From Amycolatopsis nigrescens CSC17Ta-90 (GTDB taxonomy: Bacteria; Actinomycetota; Actinomycetes; Mycobacteriales; Pseudonocardiaceae), in the NCBI RefSeq assembly GCF_000384315.1, contig NZ_ARVW01000001.1, positions 5,332,157-5,396,156 of the forward strand: a DNA stretch of 64,000 nt, written 5' to 3'. Positions 24,671 to 34,051 of this stretch are shown in pieces (the first letter of the stretch is position 1; every line of letters starts with the position of its first letter). Under the pieces are notes generated by a model. The model did no database searches. It saw only the letters and a list, made by a program, of their open reading frames with translations, and had not been told where the DNA came from. The position numbers were made by a program, and so were the translations under genes.

Positions 24671-26224
24671 ATGAACGACGCTGAACCGTACGACTACGTC
24701 ATCGTCGGCGCCGGCTCGGCGGGATGCGCACTCGCGGCCAGGCTGAGCGAGGACCCGGACGTCCGGGTCTGCCTGGTGGAGGCGGGCCCGGTGGACACCA
24801 ACGAGAACGTGCACGTGCCGCTCGGTGCCGGCAAGCTGTTCCGGACCAGGCTGGACTGGGACTACGACACCCACGACGAGCCGTTCTGCGACGGCCGCCG
24901 CATCTATCTGCCGCGCGGGCGGGTGCTCGGCGGGACCAGCTCGATGAACGGGATGGTCTACATGCGCGGCAACCCGGTCGACTACGACGACTGGGACCAG
25001 CCGGGCTGGACCTTCGCCGACCTGCTGCCCTACTTCCTGCGGTCCGAGGACAACGAACGCGGCCCTTCGCGTTATCACGGGTCCGGCGGGCCGCTGGCGG
25101 TTTCCGAGGGCCGCTCCGGCAATCCCATGACGACGGCGTTCGTGGCGGCCGCCGTGCAGGCCGGTTACCTGGCCAACGACGACTTCAACGGTGCCGAGCA
25201 GGACGGCTTCGGCCGGTATCAGCTGACCCAGCGCGACGGGCAGCGGTGCAGCAGCGCGACGGCGTTCCTGCATCCCGCGCTGGACCGGCCCAACCTCACG
25301 GTGGAGACGAACGTCCAGGTGCACCGGGTCCTCTTCGACGGCGGCCGGGCCGGTGGCATCGCCGGTGCCAGGCTGGACGACGAGATCGTGCTCAGGGCCG
25401 AGCGCGAAGTGATCCTGTCCGCGGGTGCCTACAACTCCCCGCAGCTGCTGATGCTCTCCGGGATCGGGCCCGCCGACGACCTGGCGGCGCTCGGCATCCC
25501 GGTACTGCTCGACCAGCCGATGGTCGGGATGAACCTGCAGGACCACCCGGCGGTCAACCTGGTCTTCACCCATTCCCAGCCGATCAGCCTGCTCGTCGCC
25601 GGCGAGCCGGAATACGTGCGGCAGTACACCGAGGAGCGTCGCGGGCCGCTCACCTCCAACGTGCCGGAGGCCGGCGGTTTCATCCGCACCACCCCCGGCC
25701 TTGCCGCGCCGGACCTGCAGTTCCACGCCTCGCCGCTGATGCTGGTCGGTGCCGGGCTGGAGGCGCCCACCGAACACGCCATCTCCTTCGGCCCGTGCGT
25801 GCTCGCGGCGCGCAGCCGCGGCAGCGTGTCGCTCGCGTCCGCCGATCCCACGGCAAAGCCCAGGATCAGGCACAACTACTACGCCGAGGAGGACGACCTG
25901 CGGAGCATGGTGGCCGGGCTGCGGATCGGGCTGGACATCGGCAGGCAGGCCGCGCTGGCGCCGTACACCGAAAGCCTCTACCTGCCACCGGATTCGGAGT
26001 CCGACGCGGATCTGCGGGCCTACGCGCGGCGCAACACCCAGACGCTGTTCCACCCGGCGGGCACCTGCGCCATGGGCAGCGTGCTGGACGCGGAGCTGCG
26101 GGTGCGCGGGGTCGAAGGACTGCGGGTCGTGGACGCTTCGGTGATGCCAACCCTGGTGCGCGGCAACACCAACGCCCCGATCATCGCCATCGCCGAACGC
26201 GCCGCCGACCTGCTCAAACGCTGA
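24671..26224 (+). CDS. GMC-family FAD oxidoreductase
   Basis: A 517-residue choline/glucose dehydrogenase-like flavoprotein. FAD motif VIVGAGSAGCALAARLSE is at 10-27, GMC signature 1 near GRVLGGTSSMNGMVYMRG, signature 2 near SAGAYNSPQLLMLSGIG, and the C-terminal active site HPAGTCAMGS ... NTNAPIIAIAERAADLL has the catalytic His and Asn. It oxidises primary or secondary alcohols. It follows the aminotransferase and ends at a remarkable palindrome. A sequential alcohol oxidation/transamination pair is the simplest reading. Confidence 0.9.
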   Translation: MNDAEPYDYVIVGAGSAGCALAARLSEDPDVRVCLVEAGPVDTNENVHVPLGAGKLFRTRLDWDYDTHDEPFCDGRRIYLPRGRVLGGTSSMNGMVYMRGNPVDYDDWDQPGWTFADLLPYFLRSEDNERGPSRYHGSGGPLAVSEGRSGNPMTTAFVAAAVQAGYLANDDFNGAEQDGFGRYQLTQRDGQRCSSATAFLHPALDRPNLTVETNVQVHRVLFDGGRAGGIAGARLDDEIVLRAEREVILSAGAYNSPQLLMLSGIGPADDLAALGIPVLLDQPMVGMNLQDHPAVNLVFTHSQPISLLVAGEPEYVRQYTEERRGPLTSNVPEAGGFIRTTPGLAAPDLQFHASPLMLVGAGLEAPTEHAISFGPCVLAARSRGSVSLASADPTAKPRIRHNYYAEEDDLRSMVAGLRIGLDIGRQAALAPYTESLYLPPDSESDADLRAYARRNTQTLFHPAGTCAMGSVLDAELRVRGVEGLRVVDASVMPTLVRGNTNAPIIAIAERAADLLKR

Positions 26225-26236
26225 CCCTCCGACCGC

Positions 26237-26293
26237 GGTCCCCTAAGGCCCCCTTTGCGACCTTGAAGGTAGCAAAGGGGGCCTTAGGGGACC
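26237..26293. terminator. Near-perfect 57-nt palindrome (terminator or REP-like element)
   Basis: Arms of 22 nt (26237-26258 and 26272-26293, starting GGTCCCCTAAGG) pair exactly; the loop continues as ACCTT/AAGGT with a single-base apex after one mismatch. It lies between the convergent GMC and condensation genes. It could be a bidirectional terminator or a copy of a genome-wide palindromic repeat. Confidence 0.75.
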
Positions 26294-26320
26294 GGCAGCC
26301 TTCCCGCGGGTAAGGCATGT

Positions 26321-27649
26321 TCACGGCAGGGGGGCGTCCGGGTCGGTGACCGCGGTGCGCAGCACGCGGTCGAACTCGTGCACCAGCTCCCACATGGTGT
26401 CCTCGTCGAAGAGGTTCGCGTCGAACTTGAGGCTGCTGATCGTCTCCCGTGACGGCAGCACGTCCAGCGCCCACAGCACGCCGTCCGGGATGTCGCAGCT
26501 CACCGGCTGGGAAAGCAGCCGCCGGCGCAGTTCGGCGTACTCCAGGCCGCCGAGCTTGGCGCCGTCGAGAGCGCTCGGGAACTGCAGCACCTCGAACCCG
26601 ATGACGTCCCGGTCCGGTGCGGCCGAGGGCAGCATCAGCCCCGGCGCCTCCTCGTCGATCAGCGGGAACGGGATTTCGTGGGTGTAAGCCTGAAGGCAGG
26701 TAGTGCGGGTCCGCTCGACCACCTCGGTGAAGGTGGCGCAGCCGGACAGGTCGGTGCGCAACGGGACGAAGTTGAGGAAGGCGCCCACGGTGTCCTGAAA
26801 GGACTCGATGCCGCGGCTGGAGCTGAAGGTCGCGGCGACCACGTCCTCGGACCCGGTCTTTTCGCGCAGCAGCAGCTGGTATGCGGCCAGCAGCACCATG
26901 AACGGTGAGCTTCGCAGGGTTTTGGCCACCTGGAGCATGGCCGACGTGGTCTCCGCACCGATCAGGAAGCGCAGGTCCGAGTAGACCCCCGGCGCCTCCG
27001 CGCTGGGCCGGTCGGTCCGGATCGTGGCGATCTCGGCGCCGCTGAGCTTCTCCCGCCAGTAGGCGCGTGCCTTGTGCACGCCGGCGGCGGTGACGCTCTC
27101 CCGCTGTTCGGCGACGTACTCCCGGTACTGCCGCACCGCGGGCAGCTCGGCCACAGGGTGGCCCTGCCGGGCCGCGTACCGGGTGGCCAGGTCACGGATG
27201 ATCAGCCGCATCGACCAGCCGTCGGCCGCGATGTGGTGCACCACCAGCACGAGCATCGCGTCGTTCCCGCCGAGCAGGCCCAGCGACGCGCGCAGGTGCG
27301 GCAGCTCGCGGACGTGGTACTCGGCGGATTCGGCTTCGTTGAAGAACTGCTCCGCCCGGACGTCGCGGTCCTCCGGCGCCGTGTCGGACAGGTCGCGAAG
27401 CGTGAGCTTCACCGGGGCGGCCGGATGGATGCGCTGGGAACGCTCCTGAGCGTCACGCACGATCGACGTGCGGAGCATCTCGTGGCGTTCCACCACGTCG
27501 TCCAGCGCCCCCTGCAGGGTCTCCACGTCGATCGGGCCGCGCAGCCGCCAACCGGACGCCACCACGTGCTTGGCGCCGAAGGCTCCGGTGCTGTCGCCTT
27601 TGTCCAGGGTGCAGAAGAAGTCCTGCTGGATGGAAAGCGGAACCGTCAT
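26321..27649 (-). CDS. Free-standing condensation-domain enzyme
   Basis: A 442-residue stand-alone NRPS condensation-fold protein, the normal size of one C domain. The catalytic motif HHIAADG is at 138-144; C1-like LSIQQDFF and C2-like RHEMLRTSI are also present, and DFG-type C5 features are degenerate. No adenylation or carrier domain is encoded in the window. Single C enzymes form amides or esters between a carrier- or CoA-bound acyl group and a free alcohol or amine (SgcC5 in C-1027 is the known example). The start is ATG 27649; no clear Shine-Dalgarno sequence is visible. Confidence 0.88.
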   Translation of the reverse strand: MTVPLSIQQDFFCTLDKGDSTGAFGAKHVVASGWRLRGPIDVETLQGALDDVVERHEMLRTSIVRDAQERSQRIHPAAPVKLTLRDLSDTAPEDRDVRAEQFFNEAESAEYHVRELPHLRASLGLLGGNDAMLVLVVHHIAADGWSMRLIIRDLATRYAARQGHPVAELPAVRQYREYVAEQRESVTAAGVHKARAYWREKLSGAEIATIRTDRPSAEAPGVYSDLRFLIGAETTSAMLQVAKTLRSSPFMVLLAAYQLLLREKTGSEDVVAATFSSSRGIESFQDTVGAFLNFVPLRTDLSGCATFTEVVERTRTTCLQAYTHEIPFPLIDEEAPGLMLPSAAPDRDVIGFEVLQFPSALDGAKLGGLEYAELRRRLLSQPVSCDIPDGVLWALDVLPSRETISSLKFDANLFDEDTMWELVHEFDRVLRTAVTDPDAPLP

Positions 27650-27728
27650 GGCGCCAAGTGGAACAGCGCGCGGCCCCGCCTGGCATCTCCTGCGCTGCCC
27701 TTCGCTCCCCCGCCGAGGACGCATTCGG

Positions 27729-27739
27729 GAAGACGCCCG
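27729..27739 (+). promoter_or_regulatory. GAAGACGCCCG motif
   Basis: An exact copy of the recurring GAAGACGCCCG motif in the 224-nt divergent region between the condensation and methyltransferase genes, 134 nt before the start at 27874. Confidence 0.4.
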
Positions 27740-27873
27740 GATCCGGCCGCCGGTGCGATCGTCGCTGCACAGACTCCGGCCCGGCCTGGCGGCCCGCAAA
27801 ATGGAGGAAACGGGATGAGAAGTGTTCGACAGCAATGCGGCAGCACCGCCACGAACGGAACGGAGGCGGGGCG

Positions 27874-28884
27874 ATGACCCGCGGAGTTTCACCCGGCACC
27901 GGCGAATTCGGCCACGGAGCGGCCTTCATCTACAACTCCGCCGTCGCGGCCTGGGCGATCTGTGCCGCCTGGGAGGTCGGCGCGCTCGAGGAGCTGAACA
28001 CGTCGAGAAAGCTGGACTCCGACGAGTTCGCCCTCCGCCACGGCCTCGACCGGCTTTCCACCCTGGGCATGTTCCGCGCGCTGGCGTCGGTGGAGGTCGT
28101 GCGCAGGCACGACACCACGGTCATCGTCACGGACCTGTTCGACGAGGTCTACCGGAACAAGTCCTTCTTCCACTGGCTGAGCCGGGGCAGCGCCGAGCTG
28201 TTCCGGCAGATGCCATCGGTGCTGGCCGAGGAGAACCGGGTCGGCGACTACTACCGCCGCGACGCCGCGGCGATTGCCTTCGCGTGCCGGGAGATCAGCG
28301 CGGTCTGCTACGACCCGACGTTCTGGGCGGCGATGGACCGGATCGGCACCGGTTTCGAGGTGGTCGCGGATCTCGGCTGCGGTAGTGGCGGCCGCGTGAT
28401 GGACGTGCTGCGCCGGTATCCGGGCACCCGCGGCATCGGGGTGGACATCGCGGAGCCCTCGCTGCTGGTGGCCAGGCAGGAGGCGGCGGATGCGGGACTC
28501 GCCGGGCGTACCGAGTTCCTCCGGGCCGACGTGCTCGATCTCCAGCCCCGCCCGGAGTACGCCGAGGTGGAGGTGTTGACCTGCTTCATGATGGGCCACG
28601 ACTTCTGGCCGAAGGAGAACTGCGTCGCCACCCTGCGTCGGCTGCGCGAGCTGTTCCCCGCGGTCAGGCGGTTCCTGCTCGGTGACGCGACCCGCACGGT
28701 CGGCATCCCGGACACCGAGCTGCCCGTGTTCACCCTGGGTTTCGAGCTGGGCCACGACCTGATGGGCACCTTCATGCCCACGCTCGAGGACTGGCATTCC
28801 GTGTTCGACCAGTCCGGCTGGGACCTGTTGCGCACCAACCGGATCGAGATGGCGGTCGGCGAAGTGATCTTCGAACTCGGCTGA
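27874..28884 (+). CDS. SAM-dependent methyltransferase (class I, with N-terminal helical domain)
   Basis: A 336-residue enzyme with an N-terminal helical/winged-helix-like part (AAFIYNSAVAAWAICAAWEVGALEEL) typical of small-molecule O-methyltransferase-like proteins, then a Rossmann core with VADLGCGSGGRVMDVLRRYPG and GIGVDIAEPSLLVARQEA. The ATG at 27874 follows CGGAGGCGG. It is divergent from the condensation gene and 44 nt before the ThDP enzyme gene. Substrate unknown. Confidence 0.85.
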   Translation: MTRGVSPGTGEFGHGAAFIYNSAVAAWAICAAWEVGALEELNTSRKLDSDEFALRHGLDRLSTLGMFRALASVEVVRRHDTTVIVTDLFDEVYRNKSFFHWLSRGSAELFRQMPSVLAEENRVGDYYRRDAAAIAFACREISAVCYDPTFWAAMDRIGTGFEVVADLGCGSGGRVMDVLRRYPGTRGIGVDIAEPSLLVARQEAADAGLAGRTEFLRADVLDLQPRPEYAEVEVLTCFMMGHDFWPKENCVATLRRLRELFPAVRRFLLGDATRTVGIPDTELPVFTLGFELGHDLMGTFMPTLEDWHSVFDQSGWDLLRTNRIEMAVGEVIFELG

Positions 28885-28928
28885 GCCGGGTGGTGCCCGG
28901 AGATAACGCGAAGGAAATGAGGACGAGG

Positions 28929-30572
28929 ATGACGGAGCTCGCGGCGGCGGTCGCGGAGGAGCTCGCCAGCGGCGGTGTCCGGCAGGCGTTCGGTGTGGTC
29001 GGCGGCGGGAACATTCTCGCCGTCGCCAGGCTGACCGCCTGCGGGGTGCGCTACGTCGCGGCGAGGCACGAGGGCGGCGCGATGGCGATGGCGGACGCTT
29101 ACCACCGGGCGACCGGTGACGTCGCGATCTGCACCACCTCGCACGGCGCCGGGCTCACCAACACCGCGACCGGCCTTGCCGAGGCGGTCAAGCACGGCAG
29201 CGCGGTGTTGCTGCTGTGCGGTGACGGTCCGGTCGCCGGGTTGCGGCCGAGTGATGTGGACCAGGCCGCCTTCGCCGCGTCGCTCGGGGCCGAGATGCTG
29301 CGAGTGACCACAGTGGACACTGCGCGGACGACCGCTGCGGATGCCCTGCGGCTGGCAAGGAGCGGGGTGGGGCCGGTGGTGCTTTGCTTGCCGAGCGATC
29401 TGCTGACCGCGCCGGTGCCCGCCGGTCCTGCGCTGCCCGTCGAGCAGGAAGTGCTTGAGCGGCCGGAAAAGCTCTCCGTCGATCTCGACCCGGTGCTCGA
29501 CCTGCTGGCCGCCGCCCGCCGCCCGCTGCTGCTGGCCGGCCTCGGCGCCTGGCGGTCCGGGGCCGGCAAGGCCATGGCGGACCTGGCCGAGCGGACCGGC
29601 GCGCTGCTCACCACCACGGTGATGGCGAACGGCCTGTTCGCCGGCAACCGGTGGTCGCTCGGGGTGTGCGGCGGTTTCGCCTCACCGGCGGCGGCCGAGC
29701 TGATCGGCGAGGCCGACCTGGTGCTCGCCTTCGGTGCCGGGCTCGACGTGTTCACCCTGCACGGCGGGCGGCTCATCGACCCGGCCGCGGCGGTGGTGCG
29801 GGTGGACATCGCGCCTCGCGCGGCCGTCCCCAGGATCGATCTCGACCTCGCCGCGGACGCGTCGGCGGTCGCTTCGGCACTGCTCGACGGGGTGAACGCA
29901 CGGGGATCGGCGGCGTCGGCCTGGCGCGAGGAGGCCGAAACCCGGCTGGCCCGCGTTGCATGGGCGCACCAGCCCCACGTCGATGCCGGCACCGAGGACC
30001 GGATCGACCCGCGCACGCTCACCGCGGAACTGGCGGATCTGCTGCCGGCCGAGCGGACCGTGGTGCTCGACGGCGGTCATTTCATCGGCTGGCCGTCGAT
30101 GTACTGGCCGGTGCCGGACCCGGCCGCGATGCTGTTCATGGGCGGCGCGTTCCAGTCGATCGGGCTCGGCTTCGCCGGTGCAGTTGGCGCCGCGGCGGGC
30201 CGCGCCGACCGGCTGACCGTGGTCGCGGTCGGCGACGGTGGCGCGCTGATGGGGCTGCCGGAACTGGAGACGCTGGTCCGCACCGGGCTGCCCGCGCTGG
30301 TGGTGGTGTACGACGACGCGTCCTACGGGTTCGAGGTGCACATGTACCACCCCCGGGGCGCGGACCTCAGCACGGCGGCCTTCGCCGACACCGATTTCGC
30401 CGGGCTGGCGCGCTCCTTCGGCGCCGAGGCGGCGACCGTGCGCGGGGTCGCCGACCTCGACGTGGTGCGTGCCTGGCTTGCCGCGGGCCGCCGCGGAACC
30501 CTGGTGCTGGACTGCAAGATCGTGCGAAACGTGGTGGCGCCGTTCCTGGCCGACCTCATCGCCGGGCACTAG
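28929..30572 (+). CDS. Thiamine-diphosphate-dependent enzyme (acetolactate synthase/decarboxylase-like)
   Basis: A 547-residue ThDP enzyme with the three classical domains: N-terminal pyrimidine-binding part with catalytic Glu in AARHEGGAMAMADAYHR, a central domain, and a C-terminal ThDP/Mg part with GDGGALMGLPELETLVRTG. The metal-binding end of that motif reads VVYDDASYG, with Asp in place of the usual first Asn. The family decarboxylates 2-oxo acids or makes acyloins. ATG 28929 follows GAGGACGAGG; ATG 28917 is an alternative. No partner subunit is present. It may supply an aldehyde or acyloin building block to the aminotransferase route. Confidence 0.88.
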   Translation: MTELAAAVAEELASGGVRQAFGVVGGGNILAVARLTACGVRYVAARHEGGAMAMADAYHRATGDVAICTTSHGAGLTNTATGLAEAVKHGSAVLLLCGDGPVAGLRPSDVDQAAFAASLGAEMLRVTTVDTARTTAADALRLARSGVGPVVLCLPSDLLTAPVPAGPALPVEQEVLERPEKLSVDLDPVLDLLAAARRPLLLAGLGAWRSGAGKAMADLAERTGALLTTTVMANGLFAGNRWSLGVCGGFASPAAAELIGEADLVLAFGAGLDVFTLHGGRLIDPAAAVVRVDIAPRAAVPRIDLDLAADASAVASALLDGVNARGSAASAWREEAETRLARVAWAHQPHVDAGTEDRIDPRTLTAELADLLPAERTVVLDGGHFIGWPSMYWPVPDPAAMLFMGGAFQSIGLGFAGAVGAAAGRADRLTVVAVGDGGALMGLPELETLVRTGLPALVVVYDDASYGFEVHMYHPRGADLSTAAFADTDFAGLARSFGAEAATVRGVADLDVVRAWLAAGRRGTLVLDCKIVRNVVAPFLADLIAGH

Positions 30573-30592
30573 CGCGTCCGGCGACGAGGTGA

Positions 30593-30994
30593 TCAGCGGA
30601 GCGACATCAGGTAGGCGTCGTTCATCTCGATGATCTGGACGTAGTTGCCGTCCGGGTCGATCAGCGTGGCGAACTGGCCGTGCTCCCGCTCCTCGAGCTC
30701 GGCCAGCCAGGTGACCCCCACGCTGTCGAGATGTTCGACCATGGTGCGGGCGTCGGCCACGTGCAGGTTGAGCACGACCCGCCCCGGTTCGGGGTTCTTT
30801 TCGGAGACGTCGTCGCGGCCGTCGATGAGCATCGTGACTGCACCGAAGACGAGCCATCCGTACTGGTTCACCTCGGGCCGGAGCGCCTTGAGGTACCAGG
30901 CGTGCAGCCGTTCCGGATCGGAGGTGCCGAGCATGACGCTGCCGAGCGTGGGCTGGTACACGGTGCTCTCCTCGCTCTCCTCGATTTCCTTCAC
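30593..30994 (-). CDS. VOC-family (glyoxalase-like) protein
   Basis: About 133 residues with one beta-alpha-beta-beta-beta repeat pair: [20 protein letters not shown] at the start and [16 protein letters not shown] at the end, the usual VOC signature. GTG 30994 overlaps the stop of the upstream VOC gene (GTGA); a second GTG at 30961 after GAGGAGA is also possible. The two VOC genes form a coupled operon. Such proteins can be dioxygenases, isomerases or drug-binding resistance proteins; a heterodimer is possible. Confidence 0.82.
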   Translation of the reverse strand: MKEIEESEESTVYQPTLGSVMLGTSDPERLHAWYLKALRPEVNQYGWLVFGAVTMLIDGRDDVSEKNPEPGRVVLNLHVADARTMVEHLDSVGVTWLAELEEREHGQFATLIDPDGNYVQIIEMNDAYLMSLR

Positions 30995-31362
30995 TTTTCC
31001 TGCAGCACCGACAGCACGTTGCCCGCCGGGTCGCGATACCACGCGATGTAGGGGCCCTCCTCGCGGAAGATGCCCTTCGCGTCCGTGGTCATCCCTTCGA
31101 ACCGTTCGATTTCCACTCCGCGCGCGACCAGCTCGTCGACGGCCTGCTCGATGTCGTCGACCTGGAAGTTGAGAATGGTGAAGCCGGCCGGGACGTGGCC
31201 GGGCTTGGGGTAGACCAGGACCTGGGCTCCGCCGCCGAGATGCAGGTGCAGCATGCCGTACTCCTCGGTCACCTTCAGGCCGAGGGTCTCCTGGTAGAAC
31301 TCCTTCGCTTTCGGCACATCGTCCACGGCGAAACCGCTGAAGGCCGGCACGCTCTCGAACAT
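30991..31362 (-). CDS. VOC-family (glyoxalase/bleomycin-resistance-like) protein
   Basis: A 123-residue VOC protein ([22 protein letters not shown] ... [17 protein letters not shown]). The ATG follows GAGGAGGACAC. It is the first gene of the two-VOC operon and is translationally coupled to the second. Bleomycin-resistance-like members bind drugs as dimers; others are lyases. Divergent from the DinB-like gene at 31556. Confidence 0.88.
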   Translation of the reverse strand: MFESVPAFSGFAVDDVPKAKEFYQETLGLKVTEEYGMLHLHLGGGAQVLVYPKPGHVPAGFTILNFQVDDIEQAVDELVARGVEIERFEGMTTDAKGIFREEGPYIAWYRDPAGNVLSVLQEK

Positions 31363-31485
31363 TCGTGTCCTCCTCGCATTCCTGCGCTCGGGTCGTCCGT
31401 TTCATCGTTGGGCCGGCACGGATCGGTGTCATCTCGAAGCGTGCTTTCCTCCCTGCCCGCGCACGGTCGGTACAGCCAGGAAGAA

Positions 31486-31495
31486 GAAGACCCCG
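31486..31495 (+). promoter_or_regulatory. GAAGAC-type motif (degenerate)
   Basis: GAAGACCCCG, 60 nt before the start at 31556, is a one-base-shifted relative of the recurring GAAGACGCCCG motif; weak by itself. Confidence 0.25.
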
Positions 31496-31555
31496 GCCCG
31501 TCCCGCCGCGATGATCGGGGGTGCAGATCCGCCACGCCGGTGAGAGGACAGACGG

Positions 31556-32350
31556 GTGAAGGACTTACGAGACGTGATCGCCGACCTCAGCTCGGAAGCC
31601 GCGGAGGTAGACGCGCTGGTCGCCGGAATCGGCGACCAGCGCTGGGAGCTGCCGACGCCCGCGCCCGGCTGGACCGTGCGGCACCAGATCGGCCACCTGT
31701 CGTTCATCTTCCGAATCGCCGGCATGGCCGCCGCCGAGCCCGCGGCCTTCGTCGAGATGACGAAATCGCTGACCGGCGGTTTCGACGCCGCGGTGAACGC
31801 CGCGTTGGCGGAGTACCTCGACTATCCGCCGGAGGCGCTGCTGACCCGCTGGCGTGCCGAACGGGACGCCGGGATCAAGGCGCTCGCCGCGGTACCGGCC
31901 GACCAGCTCGTGCCGTGGCTGGTCAACCCGCTGCCGCCGGCGGTGCTGGCGAGCGCCGGGATGATGGAGCTCTTCGCGCACGGGCAGGACGTGGCGGACG
32001 CGCTCGGCGTGCGGCGCACCCGCACCGACCGGATCGGGCACCTCGTCGGCTTCGCCGTGCGGGTAAGGGATTTCGGTTACGAGGCAAGGGGCCTGACCCC
32101 GCCGGACGAGGAGTTCCGGTTCGAGATCACCGCGCCATCGGGTGCTTTGTGGACATTCGGTCCGGTGGAGGCGGAGCAGCGGGTCACCGGCAGCGCCGAG
32201 GACTTCTGCCTGCTGGTCACCAGGCGGCGGCACCGCGACGATCTCGATGTGCGCGCCGAGGGCGCCAACGCCGACCGCTGGCTCGACCTCGCCCAGGCCT
32301 ACCGCGGCCCGGCAGGCCAGGGCAGGACGGCCGGCCAGTTCGGCCGTTAG
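31556..32350 (+). CDS. TIGR03084/maleylpyruvate isomerase-type DinB-fold protein
   Basis: A 264-residue protein with the DinB/mycothiol-dependent isomerase helical bundle ([31 protein letters not shown]: the W-x-x-P-x-P-G-W and QIGHL metal-site motifs) and a C-terminal SCP2-like part ending DLAQAYRG. The His residues needed for a metal site are present ([14 protein letters not shown]). Members are mycothiol-dependent transferases or isomerases. GTG start. It begins an apparent four-gene run to 35692. Confidence 0.82.
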   Translation: MKDLRDVIADLSSEAAEVDALVAGIGDQRWELPTPAPGWTVRHQIGHLSFIFRIAGMAAAEPAAFVEMTKSLTGGFDAAVNAALAEYLDYPPEALLTRWRAERDAGIKALAAVPADQLVPWLVNPLPPAVLASAGMMELFAHGQDVADALGVRRTRTDRIGHLVGFAVRVRDFGYEARGLTPPDEEFRFEITAPSGALWTFGPVEAEQRVTGSAEDFCLLVTRRRHRDDLDVRAEGANADRWLDLAQAYRGPAGQGRTAGQFGR

Positions 32351-32396
32351 CGAGCAGGGGCCAGCGGAAGCTGAACGAGCAGAGAGAAGACGCCTG

Positions 32397-33947
32397 ATGA
32401 CTGACAGGCCGCAAACGCGTCCCTTCACCGGTGACGAGTACATCGAAAGCCTGCGTGACGACCGCGAGGTCTACCTGTACGGCGACCGGGTCAAGGACGT
32501 CACGTCGCACCCGGCTTTCCGCAACCCGGCCAGGATGGTCGCCAGGCTCTACGACGCGCTGCACGATCCGGCGCAGCGCGGGGTGCTCACCGCGCCGACC
32601 GACACCGGAAGCGACGGGTACACCCACAAGTTCTTCACCACCTCGCGCACGGTGGACGATCTCGTCGCCGACCAGAAGTCCATCGCGGCATGGGCGCGGA
32701 TGAGCTACGGCTGGATGGGGCGCAGTCCCGACTACAAGGCCTCGTTCCTCGGCACGCTCGGCGCGAACGCCGAGTTCTACAAGCCGTTCGAGGACAACGC
32801 CCGGCACTGGTACAAGGTCTCGCAGGAGAAGGTGCTGTACTGGAACCACGCGATCGTGCACCCGCCGGTGGACCGGGACCGGCCGCCGGACGAGGTCGCC
32901 GATGTCTTCGTGCACGTGGAGAAGGAGACCGACAGCGGGCTGGTGGTCAGCGGAGCCAAGGTGGTGGCCACCGGGTCGGCGCTGACCCACTACAACTTCA
33001 TCGCGCACTACGGCCTGCCGATCAAGGACAAGAAGTTCGCGTTGGTGGCCACGGTGCCGATGGGCGCACCGGGACTGAAGCTGATCTGCCGCCCGTCCTA
33101 CAGCGCCGCCGCCGCGGTGATGGGCAGCCCGTTCGACTACCCGCTCTCGTCGCGGCTGGACGAGAACGACACGATTCTGGTGCTGGACAAGGTACTCATC
33201 CCGTGGGAGAACGTGTTCATCTACGGGAACGTGGGAAAGGTCCAGCTCTTCACCGGGCACTCCGGGTTCCCGGAGCGGTTCACCTTTCACGGCTGCACCC
33301 GGCTGGCGGTGAAACTGGAGTTCATCGCTGGCCTGCTGGCGAAGGCGCTGGAGATCACCGGCACCGGCGGCTTCCGCGGGGTGCAGAGCAGACTCGGCGA
33401 GGTGCTCGCCTGGCGGAACCTGTTCTGGGGGCTGTCCGACGCCGCCGCGCGGAACCCGTCGGACTGGGTCAACGGCGCGCTGCTGCCCAACGGCGACTAC
33501 GGGATGGCCTACCGGTGGTTCATGCAGCTCGGATACCCGCGGATCAAGGAGATCATCGAACAGGACGTGGCCAGCGGCCTGATCTACGTCAACTCCTCGG
33601 CGGAGGACTTCAAGAATCCGGAGGTCCGGCCCTATCTGGACAAGTACCTGCGCGGTTCGAACGGGCACGACTCGGTCGCCCGGGTCAAGCTGATGAAACT
33701 GCTGTGGGACGCGGTCGGCACCGAGTTCGGCGGCCGCCACGAGCTGTACGAGCGCAACTACGCCGGCAACCACGAGAACACCAGGGTGGAACTGCTCTCC
33801 AGCCAGGTGGCCAGCGGCCAGGTGGACAAGTACAAGGCCTTTGTGGACGAATGCCTCGGCGAGTACGACCTGGACGGCTGGACGGTGCCGGACCTGTCCT
33901 CCTTCGACGACCTCCGGCGGGTCCGCCACAGCGTGCTCGACCAGTGA
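32397..33947 (+). CDS. HpaB-type FADH2-dependent monooxygenase
   Basis: A 516-residue protein of the 4-hydroxyphenylacetate 3-monooxygenase oxygenase family: [27 protein letters not shown] at the start, then the acyl-CoA-dehydrogenase-like core ([32 protein letters not shown]). The family ortho-hydroxylates phenols with FADH2 delivered by a separate reductase; no reductase gene is in the window. SgcC of the C-1027 pathway is a homologue acting on a carrier-bound tyrosine. The ATG lies in GAAGACGCCTGATG. Confidence 0.9.
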   Translation: MTDRPQTRPFTGDEYIESLRDDREVYLYGDRVKDVTSHPAFRNPARMVARLYDALHDPAQRGVLTAPTDTGSDGYTHKFFTTSRTVDDLVADQKSIAAWARMSYGWMGRSPDYKASFLGTLGANAEFYKPFEDNARHWYKVSQEKVLYWNHAIVHPPVDRDRPPDEVADVFVHVEKETDSGLVVSGAKVVATGSALTHYNFIAHYGLPIKDKKFALVATVPMGAPGLKLICRPSYSAAAAVMGSPFDYPLSSRLDENDTILVLDKVLIPWENVFIYGNVGKVQLFTGHSGFPERFTFHGCTRLAVKLEFIAGLLAKALEITGTGGFRGVQSRLGEVLAWRNLFWGLSDAAARNPSDWVNGALLPNGDYGMAYRWFMQLGYPRIKEIIEQDVASGLIYVNSSAEDFKNPEVRPYLDKYLRGSNGHDSVARVKLMKLLWDAVGTEFGGRHELYERNYAGNHENTRVELLSSQVASGQVDKYKAFVDECLGEYDLDGWTVPDLSSFDDLRRVRHSVLDQ

Positions 33948-33970
33948 GCGTTGCCGTGAGCGGCAAAGCA

Positions 33971-33981
33971 GAAGACGCCCG
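33971..33981 (+). promoter_or_regulatory. GAAGACGCCCG motif
   Basis: An exact copy of the recurring motif, 70 nt before the 34052 start, in the 104-nt gap after the HpaB-type gene. It may allow separate control of the last two genes. Confidence 0.4.
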
Positions 33982-34051
33982 GCGCGGACACCACCGGAGA
34001 AAATTGCGGTAGCGGATTCTTTCCCGTCCGAACATCTCTTAGGAGGAAACA

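Noticed and set aside
22901..26053. 1050-codon minus-strand open frame
   Set aside because: Antisense to three well-defined plus-strand enzymes; low-complexity Arg/Gly/His composition.
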